Assembly (NCBI RefSeq): GCF_932526225.1
Contig: NC_064037.1
Location: 8,166,203 to 8,230,202 of the forward strand
DNA: 64,000 nt
Direction of reading: 5' to 3'
DNA from: Nematostella vectensis
Taxonomy: Eukaryota; Cnidaria; Anthozoa; Actiniaria; Edwardsiidae
The position numbers and the translations under genes are program-made. Of this stretch, positions 35,073-47,173 are shown piece after piece (position 1 is the first letter of the stretch; each line of letters opens with the position of its first letter). A model generated the notes under the pieces. The model had not been told where the DNA came from. It was given only the letters and a program-made list of their open reading frames with translations, and made no database searches.

Positions 35073-35657
35073 CTATGAGGCCGCACCAGATCCGGACGGA
35101 TCACACTGGAGTAGCCTTACAATAGACGGGTCGCTCTTTGCACCTTCAATGAATTCTTCAAGCGATAATTTCCCATCCAAATTCTTATCCATTTGCCTGA
35201 AGATCTTCTCTGTACGTTTTTCGGGCGTGCTCTCGTCTTCGGGCATTTTCATCACACTTCCAACCATTTTATAAATAGCTTGCACAATTTCTAACATTTC
35301 TTGTCTAGAGATGTAGCCATTCCCGTCAAGATCGTACATGTTGAACGCCCACTTCAGCTTCTGCTCCAGCTTGCCCCGAGAAGTGACCGACAGCGCGCAG
35401 ATGAACTCTCGGAAGTCGATCGTGCCGTCGCCGTTTTTGTCGAATGTACGGAAGACGTGTTCGGCGAACTTAGACGCATCTCCGTAAGGGAAGAAGTTGC
35501 CGTAAATCTTCTTGAATTCCTCGACAGTAAGATGGCCCGTGGGGCAGTCCTTAAGGAAACCCTTGTACCATTCCTGGAGTTCCTGGTCGCTGAATTCTGT
35601 GTTCGTACGTAAGTCCTGGAGAACTTCTGGCTTCAATTTGCTGTTCTGTTTTCCCAT
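35073..35657 (-). CDS. Neurocalcin/hippocalcin-like calcium sensor, copy 1
   Basis: A single uninterrupted coding exon for 194 residues, close in length to HPCAL1 (193) and with the family signature throughout. Neuronal calcium sensors bind Ca2+ through EF-hands and expose a myristoyl group to move to membranes. N-terminus MGKQNSK fits N-myristoylation. EF1 (37-48, [12 protein letters not shown]) has the CPxG disruption that abolishes Ca2+ binding; EF2 ([12 protein letters not shown]), EF3 ([12 protein letters not shown]) and EF4 ([12 protein letters not shown]) keep their ligands. The tail GSGAAS is specific to this copy. An acceptor CTCTTGTAG lies 21 bp before the ATG, so a spliced 5' leader exists. 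Member of a three-gene tandem cluster, all on the minus strand. Confidence 0.95.
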   Translation of the reverse strand: MGKQNSKLKPEVLQDLRTNTEFSDQELQEWYKGFLKDCPTGHLTVEEFKKIYGNFFPYGDASKFAEHVFRTFDKNGDGTIDFREFICALSVTSRGKLEQKLKWAFNMYDLDGNGYISRQEMLEIVQAIYKMVGSVMKMPEDESTPEKRTEKIFRQMDKNLDGKLSLEEFIEGAKSDPSIVRLLQCDPSGSGAAS

Positions 35658-35749
35658 AACTGATAATTACCTACAAGAGAAATATATCACTCAGTAAAAC
35701 AGCATTCATTTTTTATTATGACCAAACCCAGCCTATTGAGGGGACATAC

Positions 35750-36080
35750 TGAATACTCTATACCTACAGAGTTACTACTTACAGAACTGTTACCTATAGA
35801 GTTACTACTTACAGAACTGTTACCTATAGAGTTACTACTTACAGAACTGTTACCTATAGAGTTACTACTTACAGAACTGTTACCTATAGAGTTACTACTT
35901 ACAGAACTGTTACCCATAGAGTTACTACTTACAGAACTGTTACCTATAGAGTTACTACTTACAGAACTGTTACCTATAGAGTTACTACTTACAGAACTGT
36001 TACCTATAGAGTTACTACTTACAGAACTGTTACCTATAGAGTTACTACTTACAGAACTGTTACTTATAGAGCTACTACCA
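35750..36080. repeat. 30 bp minisatellite upstream of neurocalcin copy 1
   Basis: About 11 nearly identical units. In gene sense each unit reads CTCTATAGGTAACAGTTCTG followed by TAAGTAGTAA. Every unit thus holds an acceptor-like CTCTATAG|GTAA and a donor-like TTCT|GTAAGT. The real leader acceptor of copy 1 (CTCTTGTAG|GTAATTATCAG) is similar. Both strands are open because 30 is a multiple of three. Confidence 0.9.
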
Positions 36081-36274
36081 GCTCGCTTAGTACACAGGGA
36101 AGTAGCCAAGATTTGCCAAGTGAACATGAGATATAGACAAAAAAGGAAAGGGTGTGTTGCGCGTTCTCTTGCCTACTCATGTTCATGGGTATGAATGTTA
36201 CATAACATGGCGACAAAATACCAAAACAATAGCAATATGTCCCTTCATTATATTGCTATGATTCACTATGAATC

Positions 36275-36835
36275 ACTCTCGGTTGATTAATGCGCTGTAC
36301 ATCCATTTACTATATAGCGATCTGCTACATGCGCTCAGTGGCTGATTAACGTGCTGTACATCCATTTACTATATAGCTATGTGCTACATGCGCTCTCAGT
36401 GGCTGATTAACGCTCTGTACATTCATCAGGGTGATTTAGATCCACAACGCCGGCAAGAAGACGCCGCCTCGCGCACGTTCGATTGCGCGCGCACGCTTTT
36501 CTTGCCGGTGTCGCGTCCTGTTCAGGACGGCATTTTATGCTTTTTCACGTCCTCTTCAGGACGGGACGCCGGCAAAAATTAGCGTGCGCGCGCAATCGAA
36601 CGTACGCGAGGCGGCGTCCTCTTGCCGGCGTCGTGGATCTAAATCACCCTATTTAATGTATAGCTATTTGCTACATGCGCTCTCAGTAGCTGATTAACGC
36701 GCTGTACATCCGTTTACTATATAGATTTGTGCTACATGCGCTCTCATTGGTTGATTAACGCGCTGTTCATTTATTTACTGTATAGCTATCTGCTACATGC
36801 GCTCTGTTGATTAACGGGCTGAACATCCATTTACT
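36275..36835. repeat. ~62 bp tandem repeat
   Basis: Units contain TGATTAACGCGCTGTACATC, CATTTACTATATAGCTA and TGCTACATGCGCTCTCAGTG. About six units, one broken by the foldback element at 36427-36650. A fragment of a unit recurs at 37578-37610. Confidence 0.8.
36427..36650. mobile_element. ~224 bp GC-rich foldback element
   Basis: Arms of roughly 80 bp are near-perfect inverted copies: CAGGGTGATTTAGATCCAC, then CGCCGGCAAGA, GACGCCGCCTCGCG, ACGTTCGATTGCGCGCGCAC. A small loop contains CGTCCTGTTCAGGACGG. It interrupts the 62 bp repeat; comparison with intact units suggests a target duplication no longer than AT. GC content is far above its surroundings. Confidence 0.75.
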
Positions 36836-36836
36836 A

Positions 36837-37279
36837 CAGTGGAACCTGGATTTTACGATATGCCTCGGGAGAAAGAAAATATATCGTAAAATCGAGGTAT
36901 CGTTGCAAAGATTTCCTAGATTTTACAATATAAAGGAAAATCCATTGAAGAAATCGTTGTAGCGAGATTGGGTTAATCATCAACTTTCACAAAATAATGA
37001 TATTGTAATCGTACTCTGTATAAGACTGTACAGTTACTCTCTGTAATACTGTCATCTGTATTTAACAAGATCTTTCTAGTCCAAAAAATCGATTAACGTA
37101 CAGTAGTACAACGTTTGTGGTGTCTTGAGTTTTTCACTGTTTTTGATGGTCTCAGTAATAGTAATGTCGTTGTATCGAGGTTAAAATTACGCTCGGGAGA
37201 ACAGATTTGTATCGTAAAATGGAGAATATCATTGTATCCAATATCGTTAGATCGAGGTGATTTCTTATTCATCTCACTG
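36837..37279. mobile_element. pogo/Tigger-like non-autonomous element
   Basis: Starts CAGTGGAACCTGGATTTTAC after a TA and ends CACTG before a TA. Internal words TCGTAAAATCGAGGTAT and ATCGTTAGATCGAGG resemble the CAGTxGAACCTCxATxTAxCG theme of pogo-like termini. Inverted repeats are imperfect. A second inverted pair (AATGCTGGACAAAACT at 37302 and its complement near 37551) lies to the right and may be a nested element. Confidence 0.6.
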
Positions 37280-37447
37280 TATTAACGCCATCGTAAAATT
37301 TACAATGCTGGACAAAACTAGTAAGGCGGATTTCTCGATATCTATGGTTAGTCAACTATCTTTCTTCCCGAGACAATGTCATTGAATGTTGGATGTAACC
37401 GTGCTCAAATTCTAAGAAAGACAGCCCGAGTTGAACAACATTGTACT

Positions 37448-37477
<30 letters not shown>
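37448..37477. repeat. G30 homopolymer
   Basis: Thirty consecutive G followed by a G-rich tail, between the inverted AATGCTGGACAAAACT pair. Confidence 0.9.
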
Positions 37478-37478
<1 letters not shown>

Positions 37479-37609
37479 GGGGGAGAAGCGTGTAGGAGGA
37501 GTGGGTAACATTGAACCCCCTATGCAGTAAAAAATCAAAAAAGGCGACAACAGTTTTGTCCAGCATTGAAGGGCCCACTGTATATAGCTATGTGCGCTCT
37601 CATTGGTTG

Positions 37610-37855
37610 ATTAAGCCTATAGTACTATAGTGTTATGTCGTTAAGCCTATCGTGTTGTGTCGTTACGCTTATCGTGTTGTGCCTATCGTGTAATGTCGTT
37701 AAGCCTATCGTGTAATGTCGTTAAGCCTATCGTGTTATGTCGTTAAGCCTATCGTGTTATGTCGTTATGCCTATCGTGTTATGTCGTTAAGCCTATCGTG
37801 TTATGTCGTTAAGCCATCGTGCGTGTTATTTCGTTAAGCCTATCGTGTTATACCA
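37610..37855. repeat. 22 bp tandem repeat
   Basis: About eleven units of CCTATCGTGTTATGTCGTTAAG with minor variants, downstream of neurocalcin copy 2. Confidence 0.85.
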
Positions 37856-38442
37856 CTTCAAGTGTTTCAAGTGCTTTTGAAAAAAAAAAAATAAAACGTA
37901 TCGCAGACACAAATGTCTAGTTGCTGTTTTAATGTTGAATAAATAATATGAAATCCTTTTCTCTCCTACAATGTGACATCCTCCACAAACTCTAGGAACT
38001 GACGTTGATCAAGCTTCCCACTATAACCCAAAGAAATGCTACGAATGCGCAAACATCCATCTTTTTATTTGTACACTACAGCTGCAGATATATCTTTGAT
38101 CTTTTGAGTACATAAAACAAGCTAACACAAATGAGACTTCGACAGATAACAGACATTAATTGGGCGGCTTTTTTTCATCATTTTCATCATACAAATACCT
38201 ATAACGAGAATCCAATAGCAGAGGAATGTACGGGGTTGGTAGGCGGCTACGAGTTACACTTGACTTTCTTTACAACCTAGGCCTCCACGAACATCGGTTT
38301 ACGATAGAAACAGTCCATAATCCACATTTCCGTGATATAATACCGTTACTCAATTTATTTTGCAAGTACTGAGCAGAAGAGATATTATTACAGTAAAGCT
38401 AAAATCCACCAACAAGTCGTGCAATGTGCGTAAGTAGTTTCT

Positions 38443-39015
38443 CTATGAGTTACTTGGGTCGCACTGGAGAAGACGGACGATGGACGGGTCGCTCTTCGCG
38501 CCTTCAATGAATTCTGCAAGCGATAATTTCCCATCCAAATTCTTATCCATTTGCCTGAAGATCTTATCCGTTCGCTTTTCGGGCGTACTCTCGTCTTCGG
38601 GCATTTTCATCACACTGCCAACCATTTTGTAGATCGCGCGAACGATTTCTAACATTTCTTGTCTAGAGATGTAGCCATTCCCGTCAAGATCGTACATGCT
38701 AAATGCCCACTTGAGCTTCTGCTCCAGCTTGCCCCGAGAGGTGACCGACAGCGCGCAGATGAACTCTCGGAAGTCGATCGTGCCGTCGCCGTTAGCGTCG
38801 AAAGTACGGAAGACGTGTTCGGCGAACTTAGACGCATCTCCGTAAGGGAAGAAGTTGCCGTAAATCTTCTTGAATTCCTCGACAGTAAGATGGCCCGTGG
38901 GGCAGTCCTTAAGGAAACCTTTGTACCATTCTTGCAGTTCTTCGTCACTGAATTCTGTGTTGTTTTTTAGGTCGGCTAGTTGCTCCGGCTTTAATTTACT
39001 GTTTTGTTTGCCCAT
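38443..39015 (-). CDS. Neurocalcin/hippocalcin-like calcium sensor, copy 2
   Basis: Intronless coding region for 190 residues. Same domain plan as copy 1: MGKQNSK myristoylation start, disrupted EF1 (37-48), canonical EF2 ([12 protein letters not shown], 73-84), EF3 (109-120), EF4 ([12 protein letters not shown], 157-168), tail CDPSNS. The EF1-EF2 part is almost identical at nucleotide level to copy 1, and the EF2-EF4 part to copy 3. A leader acceptor TTGTTACAG lies just upstream of the ATG, and a candidate leader exon ends at about 40563. It sits 3.4 kb from copy 1 and 3.2 kb from copy 3. Confidence 0.95.
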   Translation of the reverse strand: MGKQNSKLKPEQLADLKNNTEFSDEELQEWYKGFLKDCPTGHLTVEEFKKIYGNFFPYGDASKFAEHVFRTFDANGDGTIDFREFICALSVTSRGKLEQKLKWAFSMYDLDGNGYISRQEMLEIVRAIYKMVGSVMKMPEDESTPEKRTDKIFRQMDKNLDGKLSLAEFIEGAKSDPSIVRLLQCDPSNS

Positions 39016-40454
39016 AGTTTACTACCTGTAACAAGAACACAAAAGGCAAAAAGGGTCAGTTGGTATCTTTGGTAATAGTCCAAAACAGGAAAAGCTGAGA
39101 CCTCATTAATGTTATTTGGTTATTGCTGTCCTTTTCTTTTTCAATGTTTGATTGCATTATAAAAGCAATCGAGCAACCGTCCACGCAAGAATGCAAGTTC
39201 TTAGAGACCTGTGGCATCATCGACAACGACTATCGTAATTCAACTGTAACCTTGAAAACTGATCCAAACTTTAAGAAGACATATCCTCCACGACTTGCTA
39301 ATTAAAATAGCTTATTAAAAATGTTTCCACTAAAATGATAGCTACTTGCTACGCAAAGTGTAACGTTGTCGAGCCTATATCAGGACGGTATTTCACTGTC
39401 AAAACGAGAGAGTAAAAGACAATCTGTAGGAAGTCTAGGCGTGGCGAAAACAAAGAAATATATCAACATAAGATGGAATTTCAACAAAAATCTTTAGCCC
39501 CTCATTGATTAATTAGATTTTGCTGGTTTGCCAAACACTAAAAGAACACTTCCCCTCAGGCCTTGAGATCCAGGGTTTTTTTATAAAGAGGAGTTAGTAA
39601 GAGTTTAAGTAATCGTTATGTTAGGCAGTTTTCCAATTTTAACAAATCAATTTGGCAAATTAACACAAAGATAACCAGTTTTAAAAAAGCGACGCTTTTT
39701 TAAAACCACGATCCCTGGTGTTACGGGTTAAACGCGGATCAAACGGGATAGACCAAGTCAGTAAGCTTTTTAATATCCGAGTACGAAGGGGAAAGCTCAG
39801 AAGGTTATATGATCCCGTGGAATGGTCACGTACGATGGTAACGCGAGGACCACGTAAGTAACGTGATATGATCACGTGGGATAGTCACGTGGACTGGTCA
39901 CGTAAGACGGTCACGCGAGGACCACGTATGTGTAAGTGAAAGGGGCACTTGTGATGGTAACACATTGGAAAAAATATTTCTGTCTTTGTCCCGACTGCGC
40001 AGCTGCAGAAACTAACATTCTGGACTCTGTTCTTGTACTAGCTTCGAGGCACTTGAGATACAAGTACCACATGAGATACAAGAACATACGGGATATCAGT
40101 GTTAGGCATCTGCTCCTAGTACAATTATATCTTGTTACTTCAATCCCAATGGACATTAGTCGACTTCCAAACATTGTGACCAAGTAGAGTTTATTTGTCA
40201 AATATCGCTAATAAAGCATAAATAATGTAAGTCATAACAAGAAATGAGGCTGTGTGTTACAATGACGTAATACGGGCCAGGCGCGAAACAGAATAAAAGA
40301 AAGTGTAGACGCAAACATGCTAAAACAACTTGCACACAATGAAAACTTCCTAGGCCTGGGCGCAAGCTAAATTACAGTACACTGACAAATAACATACACA
40401 GCAACCTTTCAAATAATGCATTTTGGAGTCCCACACAGGCGTGCTAGGGCAGAA

Positions 40455-40672
40455 CTAACGGGCCTCGTGTAGCGTGTCGCCAGCGCCAGTTCATGCCTCT
40501 TCCCCCAGCAAGCGACGCACAGCACACGACACGAACGACAAATGGCGCACAATTCTCTCACCTTGAACGAGGGTCGACAGTGGATGAGGGTGAGGCGGCT
40601 TCTTAAAGTGCTTATGGCTGAGTGGTGACACGATGGTGCTTATCATTCAATAGTGCGATACAACAAAGTGCA
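40455..40672 (-). promoter_or_regulatory. Candidate leader exon/promoter of neurocalcin copy 2
   Basis: Almost identical to 43680-43895. In gene sense it contains CTCGTTCAAG|GTGAGAG, a strong donor near 40563, about 1.5 kb upstream of the copy 2 acceptor. Its matching position in both duplicated units suggests a non-coding first exon with promoter. No transcript evidence. Confidence 0.5.
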
Positions 40673-41666
40673 GCAAAAAAAATCCATTCGCATGTGCAGT
40701 GTTCCTCGATGGCACTTGTAAGCTTGACCCCAAAGCTGGCACTGTGAAGGTGGTGCATGATTCCCGGGGATTGGTTCAACGCATGGAAAGCTACGGTAGC
40801 GTGCTGCTCCAACCGGCCGTTTAGTGATGGAAACGTAAGGTATGGTATCGTGCTGGCCTAGTTGACAGTGAAGTGCAGCGAAATTGACGAACGAAGAGAA
40901 CTCTTCAAGAATTGGTAAGGCATGGTTGAAGTGACTGTGATTTGTAAAGCTGTAAAAGTACCCAATATATACAATACCATAATTGAGTTGACTAAACATA
41001 TAAATAGAGGCTATGATTTGATTTAAATGTTTAAACCAACAATCAGGATATCTGAAAAAGGGCGTGAAAACAACAGACTCTTACGATACAATGTACGTTT
41101 CTTAAAAAAAAAAATGCCGATCAGCCATTCGTATCTGATATGATACAATGTATCAGCAAGGTAACATCAAACGACCGCCCGTAATGGGAGGCAGATACCT
41201 GAATAACAACAACTCGCGTGTAAAATGATGGTCTGATTTACACTCTTAACGGTCTTTTAATGTGCAGTTATGCTTTTAGTACTATGCGCTTTACAAGTCA
41301 ATCTCAGAAAGGGGGCGTCTCGAACAGAATGGGGGTAATCTTGGAGACCACGCCCAAGCGCCGTAAGATATTTAGACCGCTGGGGGTTAAAAAGGCACGC
41401 CATAATCCAAAACATTGAGAAGCCAATCAGACAATCTATCATACTTGTGCAACCTTTCTTCCAAATAATACAAATTCAACAAACGAGTATTTTTTACACA
41501 ACCTAGGGCCTACACAAACATCGGTTTTGGAGAAAAAGAGTCCATTATCCACATTTCTATTACACAATACCGCCAGACACTTGTTTTGAAAGAAACAGAA
41601 GATATAATATTCCAGTAAAGCTAAAATCCACCAAAAATTCGTGCAATGCACGTCTAAGTCGTCTCT

Positions 41667-42242
41667 CTATGAGCCGGCCTGAGGGTCGCACTGTAGAAGA
41701 CGGACGATGGACTCGTCGCTTTTCGCACCCTCAATGAATTCTGCCAGTGATAATTTCCCATCCAAATTCTTATCCATTTGCCTGAAGATCTTATCCGTTC
41801 GCTTTTCGGGCGTACTCTCGTCTTCGGGCATTTTCATCACACTCCCAACCATTTTGTAGATCGCGCGAACGATTTCTAGCATTTCTTGTCTAGAGATGTA
41901 GCCATTCCCGTCAAGATCGTACATGCCAAATGCCCACTTGAGCTTCTGCTCCAGCTTGCCCCGAGAGGTGACCGACAGCGCGCAGATGAACTCTCGGAAG
42001 TCGATCGTGCCGTCGCCGTTGGCGTCGAAAGTACGGAAGACATGTTCGGCGAATTTCGACGCGTCTCCGTAAGGGAAAAAGTTGCCATAGATCTTCTTGA
42101 ATTCTTCAACAGATAAAGAACCGTCTGGGCAGTCCTTTAAAAATCCTTTGTACCATTCTTGAAGTTCAGTTTCGCTGAATTCTGTATTGTTTTTCAAGTC
42201 GGCTAGCTGTTCGGGCTTTAACTTACTGTTTTGTTTGCCCAT
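41667..42242 (-). CDS. Neurocalcin/hippocalcin-like calcium sensor, copy 3
   Basis: Intronless coding region for 191 residues, tail CDPQAGS. EF1 differs from its sisters ([12 protein letters not shown]) but keeps the CP disruption; EF2-EF4 are identical in ligands to copy 2. N-terminal MGKQNSK again fits myristoylation. The leader acceptor is TTTCTTACAG, 10 bp before the ATG. The 3' flank (41480-41660) is recognisably homologous to that of copy 2 (38270-38440), so the duplicated unit of about 3.22 kb included leader, coding exon and 3' UTR. Confidence 0.95.
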   Translation of the reverse strand: MGKQNSKLKPEQLADLKNNTEFSETELQEWYKGFLKDCPDGSLSVEEFKKIYGNFFPYGDASKFAEHVFRTFDANGDGTIDFREFICALSVTSRGKLEQKLKWAFGMYDLDGNGYISRQEMLEIVRAIYKMVGSVMKMPEDESTPEKRTDKIFRQMDKNLDGKLSLAEFIEGAKSDESIVRLLQCDPQAGS

Positions 42243-42479
42243 AGTTTACAATCTGTAAGAAACACAAAGGGGATAAGATCAGTCTGAATCTCAAATGATC
42301 GGCAAAAATATGTTTTTTTAAGCCTGCTTATTAGTGTTATGTTGTTAGTTATTGATACTCTATTTCGGCAGGAGAGAAAAAGTGTAAAAAGTTATATCTT
42401 AACAAGATATCTCCAGACATCTTATCCTCTCCAGCATGGACAGCCAAGTTTATTGCTCAATTTTGCAAAAGCACGAAAA

Positions 42480-43425
42480 TAATGTAGCATGTGTTACAAT
42501 GACAAGAGGCATGCATAACGTGAGGTATTCCAAGAAATGTCTCACAATGACTAGGTGCATGCATAGCGTGAGGTATTACAAGCAATCTGAACATGCTTTT
42601 ACTGGCAAGATACAAAGTAGACTAAATATAGATATCATTGCTACCACGGGCAGCCAAGTTTATTGCTCAATTTCGCAAAAGCACGAAAATAATGTGCATG
42701 TGTTACATAGACAAGATGCAGGCATAACGTAAGGTATTCCAAGAAATGTTAACATGCTTTTATTGACGAGATACAGGCATAATATGAGGTATTATAATAA
42801 TATAAGTAATGTGAACATGTTTTACAATGACGAGGCGCATGCATAAAGTAAGATATTCCAAGAAATGTTTCAACATGTGTTTTATTGACAAGACATAACG
42901 TGAGGTATTCCAAGAAATGTGAACATGCGTTACAATGACTAGGCGCATGCATAACGTGAGGTTACATGTTATTTATTTTCAAGATTCAGGTATAACGTGA
43001 GGTATTCCAAGAAATGTGGACATGCATTTTATTGACAAGATACATGTATAATGTGAGGTATTCCAAGAAATGTGAACACGCGTTACACTAATCAGATACA
43101 GGAGAAAAATGTGGACATGCGTCAAAATGAAGAGATGAAGGCATAGTGGGACGTATTCCAGAAATGTAAACATGTGTTAAAATGACGAGACTCATGCTTA
43201 ACGTGTGGTATTCCAAGAAATGTGGACATTTGTTATTTTATTGACAAGATACAGGTATAACGTGAGGTATTCCAAGAAATGTGGACATGTGTTATTTTAT
43301 TGACAATATACAGGTATAACGTGAGGTATTCCAAGAAATGTGGACATGTGTTATTTTATTGACAAGATACAGGTATAACGTGAGGTATTACAAGAAATGT
43401 GAGCATGTGTTACAACGGCGAGAGG
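42480..43425. repeat. ~60 bp minisatellite upstream of neurocalcin copy 3
   Basis: Units contain ATAACGTGAGGTATTCCAAG, AAATGTGGACATGTGTTA and TTTTATTGACAAGATACAGG. Fourteen or so units; the last three (43200-43400) are nearly identical, the others diverged. It lies in the putative leader intron. Confidence 0.8.
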
Positions 43426-43679
43426 CTGGCATAACGTGACGTATTACAAAAATTAAAAAAAAACACACGCGTTATAATGTCGAGACGAACGCCTAGCGCA
43501 AAACAAAATAATACATCGTAACGCACAACAAAGTATTGTTGTTCGTAAGACATGATTAGGGTGGAGGGTGGTCTGGGCCTGGTGCTAGGGCCGGACGCTA
43601 CGTTCAATGTTAATGATAGTACATCACAATGACAAATGACACAGTCTTTTAAGTCATGCGTTTTGAATCCCTTCACAGG

Positions 43680-43895
43680 CGTGCTTGTAGCGTGTCGCCA
43701 GCGCCCGTCCACGCCTCTTCCCCCAGCAAGCGATGCACAGCACACGACACGAACGACAAATGGCGAACAATTCTCTCACCTTGAACGAGGGTCGACAGTG
43801 GATGAGGGTGAGGCGGCTTCTTAAAGTGCTTATGGCTGAGTGATGACACGATGGTGCTTATCATTCAATGGTGCGATACAACAAAGTGCAGTCAT
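43680..43895 (-). promoter_or_regulatory. Candidate leader exon/promoter of neurocalcin copy 3
   Basis: Near-identical partner of 40455-40672, shifted by about 3218 bp. The donor CTCGTTCAAG|GTGAGAG falls near 43780, about 1.5 kb upstream of the copy 3 acceptor. Confidence 0.5.
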
Positions 43896-43899
43896 ATGT

Positions 43900-46600
43900 C
43901 TCCGATAGTGGGCTGGAAGTCCAATAGCTGGTCGCATGGGGCTAGTGGACAATTCGTGGACGAGGCTTGGTTACAAAAAATGGAATGCAACGGTGGCGTG
44001 GCAGTGGCCTTTTAATGGAAACGTAAGGTACGGTACCGTCTACTAAAAATTCATGAACAAACGGTAGTAACCTACACGGAATGGCACTGCTCTGTGTGAC
44101 AGTGATTTTCAAGCTGTAAAAACTTTAACCAAAATGTGGACTTGACTAGATAAAAAATTGAATTTGTGATCACTATTTGTGATTAAAAATGAGCCTTACA
44201 GGCCCGAATGCGAAAAAAGGGATAAAACAAAAAGATCGCCTTGACAAAACATTTTAACTGAAAATATATTTTGAACAAACTGTTTGTCGTCAACAATAAG
44301 ACTGAGGCAGATGCGAAAACATTCATAGATCCATTAAGATACACGGCGGTTATGCGTTTAGTGTTCGTTCCTTTTAAGAAGAGGGAGAAGGGCCACTCGA
44401 ATAAAATGTGGATAATCCTGAAGACCACGCCAATGTGCCTTACTACCACGCATGTCTATATTTCAACTGAGGGTTAGAGAGAAGGCACGCCATAATCGTT
44501 GAGAGAAGTAACGCCATAATCACAAACGTCAAGAATCAAAACAAAAAAGCTTTTAGAAAAAGACCAGCTGTTTAACACGTCAGTGAAGGCTTAATCGCCA
44601 TAATCACATCCCGCTTTTAAATAAAGTCAATAACGAGCGACATGCAAGGGGTCGACGGGAAAATGAGATACAGTCTGGCTGGAAGTGCTCCCTTGTGAAG
44701 ACCCAAAAGACGCATACATAGCCTGAGTCTTGTACGGCATTGTGTAGTACTTAGGGATGTTTGTGGGAAGGCTTGTCGAGGCTGATATGTGCGCGCGATG
44801 ACATCTGGTGATATCACACGAAAGACGAATGACAGTTTATCAAGATTACCGCTTGTTACCCTTAAGGGTCGGGCAAACCCGAGGGCGGGTAGCTATACCG
44901 CGACAATTCAGGCGCTAGAGTCACGAAACGAGCGAGACAAATCAGAGAGAGTACATCATTATACTAGCCAAACATAGGCGCGAAAGTGCACCACGAAATA
45001 AGACGAATCAGAGCGCAAAAGTGGATCACGAGACAAAACCTACTAAGAGTACACCAAAGACTCAACATGATTTGTACAGATTTGCACAGATTTTATGAGC
45101 GCACTATTGCAGAAGGTTGTCGTTCCGGCGTAGGTTGAGAACTTAATGCACTCCTACACCAAACATATCGAATAGGTGAACACTTAGACAGGTCGGTGGC
45201 TAGCGTGGGGGTCCCTTGTGATTAATCATTGATGAGTACTGTCTCTGAAATGCAAGGGATGCTTGGTCAGGTTGTCAAAATAAAATATGAATAACCGAGA
45301 AAGAGAATTGAGCGATAAAAGCCTGTTACCCGTGGTTAGCTGCAATTTAATGGCTTTCTCTAGCGCCTAAAATCATGACTATCCAAGCGGCTACCCCTAC
45401 CCCTTCCTGTGACGAGATACGGGAGGGGGGAGGGGGAGGGGGGTTGAGCCGCTGAGCATGCTACAGAGCACATGCGATGTTTTACAGACTTAGGGGAAAC
45501 TCAGAGCGGATATAACTTTTTAAGGGTCTTTAGCAGCACAGCATGAAACAAAAGGCAAATTAGGATGAGGCACGTTGCGAACATTACATCGACTGATATA
45601 GGTCAATAGTGTACGCTATACGCTCTGTACACATAGTGTACTATTGCGAAATCTTTTAACTTGTCTACAGTTGGGAAAAAACACGGCATGGAAGTACAGC
45701 CCTTGGAGCACCCCTTGTCTGAGACATTTTAGAACAACTGTGATAAATTGTTAACTTTTCTACTAATCAAAGATGCGCGCGAGATACCCATTCGGTGATT
45801 TCTAGTTGGAGTCTAAGTTTATACAAAGTCTGTTTACATTGCACTAAATAAATGCCAGTTTAACATCACAATAACTATATGATAATTTATGTATGAGCTT
45901 GATCTTACGTTCTTTCCTAAAGAAAAATTAAGAGCTTAAAAGGAAAAAAAATATAAAAAAAAATCTTAGCAAATTCTTACCTGTAATAAGTTTGGAACTT
46001 CGATTGTGACAACGCTAGCTAAAATTTGAGTTCTAGAAAGCCTAAATAATATATGGGCTATCTGGCCAAACAGATGGCGGAAACTGCATTGAAAAGACAA
46101 CAAACATCCCGGGCAAAATGGAAAACAAGTCGGTTACCTAGGCCAAAAACTACATGTTCCTTTCAAACCACTTGCATCAAACAGATAAACAGCGATAAAA
46201 AGCTGTTGTCTTTGAAGAAAAAAGAGAGTAGAAGACTATGCTAATCTGCCCCTACTAATTAGAAGCAACCACATGAAGCGATAAGAAAACCAAGTAAAAG
46301 GTTAATTAAAAGTGAAAAGAATTCCGACGAAAAATTCGATTACCACTATTGTACATAAAGACAACACCTGTACGTCTTATTTTCTTCCTTTCTGAATCAC
46401 TTGCCTATCTCTACTACCAACGTTGCTTTAAAATGCACAAATATAATTTGAGGTTAATTCCTCATGTGCTGAATTGGTGCTCAAGTAAAATGTGCTGGAA
46501 GTGGGAAGAATATAAGATAGCAACCCAACAGAGATTGGCGGTTGACTTGATTTTAGAAAAAAGAGTGGTTTTCACAAAATGCAAAACACGAAAAAAATAA
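43900..46600. other. No recognised gene; one possible small exon near 45981
   Basis: Mostly unique AT-rich DNA. On the minus strand AACTTATTACAG|GTAAGAATTT at about 45981 is a perfect donor and could end another leader exon for the neurocalcin cluster. A CAGATGGCGGAAAC word at 46070 resembles start-site words of other genes here. A G-rich tract lies at 45420-45443. Confidence 0.3.
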
Positions 46601-46675
46601 TTTCCGCACAAAATGGTCCACGTTAACAGAACTAAAATCAAGACCTGTCACAGTTATGGTGACATGCATAATTAA

Positions 46676-46718
46676 TAATAATAATAATAATAATGATGAT
46701 AATAACAAAAAAAAAATA

Positions 46719-46776
<58 letters not shown>
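46676..46776. repeat. (AAT)n microsatellite
   Basis: About 30 AAT units with an A10 interruption. Confidence 0.9.
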
Positions 46777-47099
46777 TCTTTATTAACAATAATTATAAAA
46801 TCTAATAATCTATGTACAATTCTCTACTATCACATTTTTTACATTAAACATTTTTGGTTAAACACTGATGAATTCAATAATAATGATAACAATGTGTAAA
46901 AATAATTTAAAAGCAAGAAACTAATTCTAAAAGTATGGAGTGTTAAAATATAGGGAAAACTAAAAACTACATTAATCTTATTCAACCCGAGCTTTCAGAG
47001 TTGGCAATTTTAAAGTCAATGTTCTTCAAATCGAATCTGTAATTTCTTGCCCTTGACCCTCTGAGGCAGACAAGCGCAGAACGGAGAAGGGCGAAGGAG

Positions 47100-47100
<1 letters not shown>

Positions 47101-47173
<73 letters not shown>
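47101..47173. repeat. (AAT)n microsatellite
   Basis: About 24 uninterrupted TAA units. Confidence 0.92.

Noticed and set aside
35687-36194. Serine-rich (SSVSSNSIGN) and leucine-rich repeat frames
   Set aside because: Both strands are open only because the 30 bp unit is a multiple of three; no splice or translation context supports a protein.
42480-43425. CRISPR-like spacing of the 60 bp repeat
   Set aside because: Eukaryotic minisatellite: units are contiguous and diverging, without unique spacers or associated genes.
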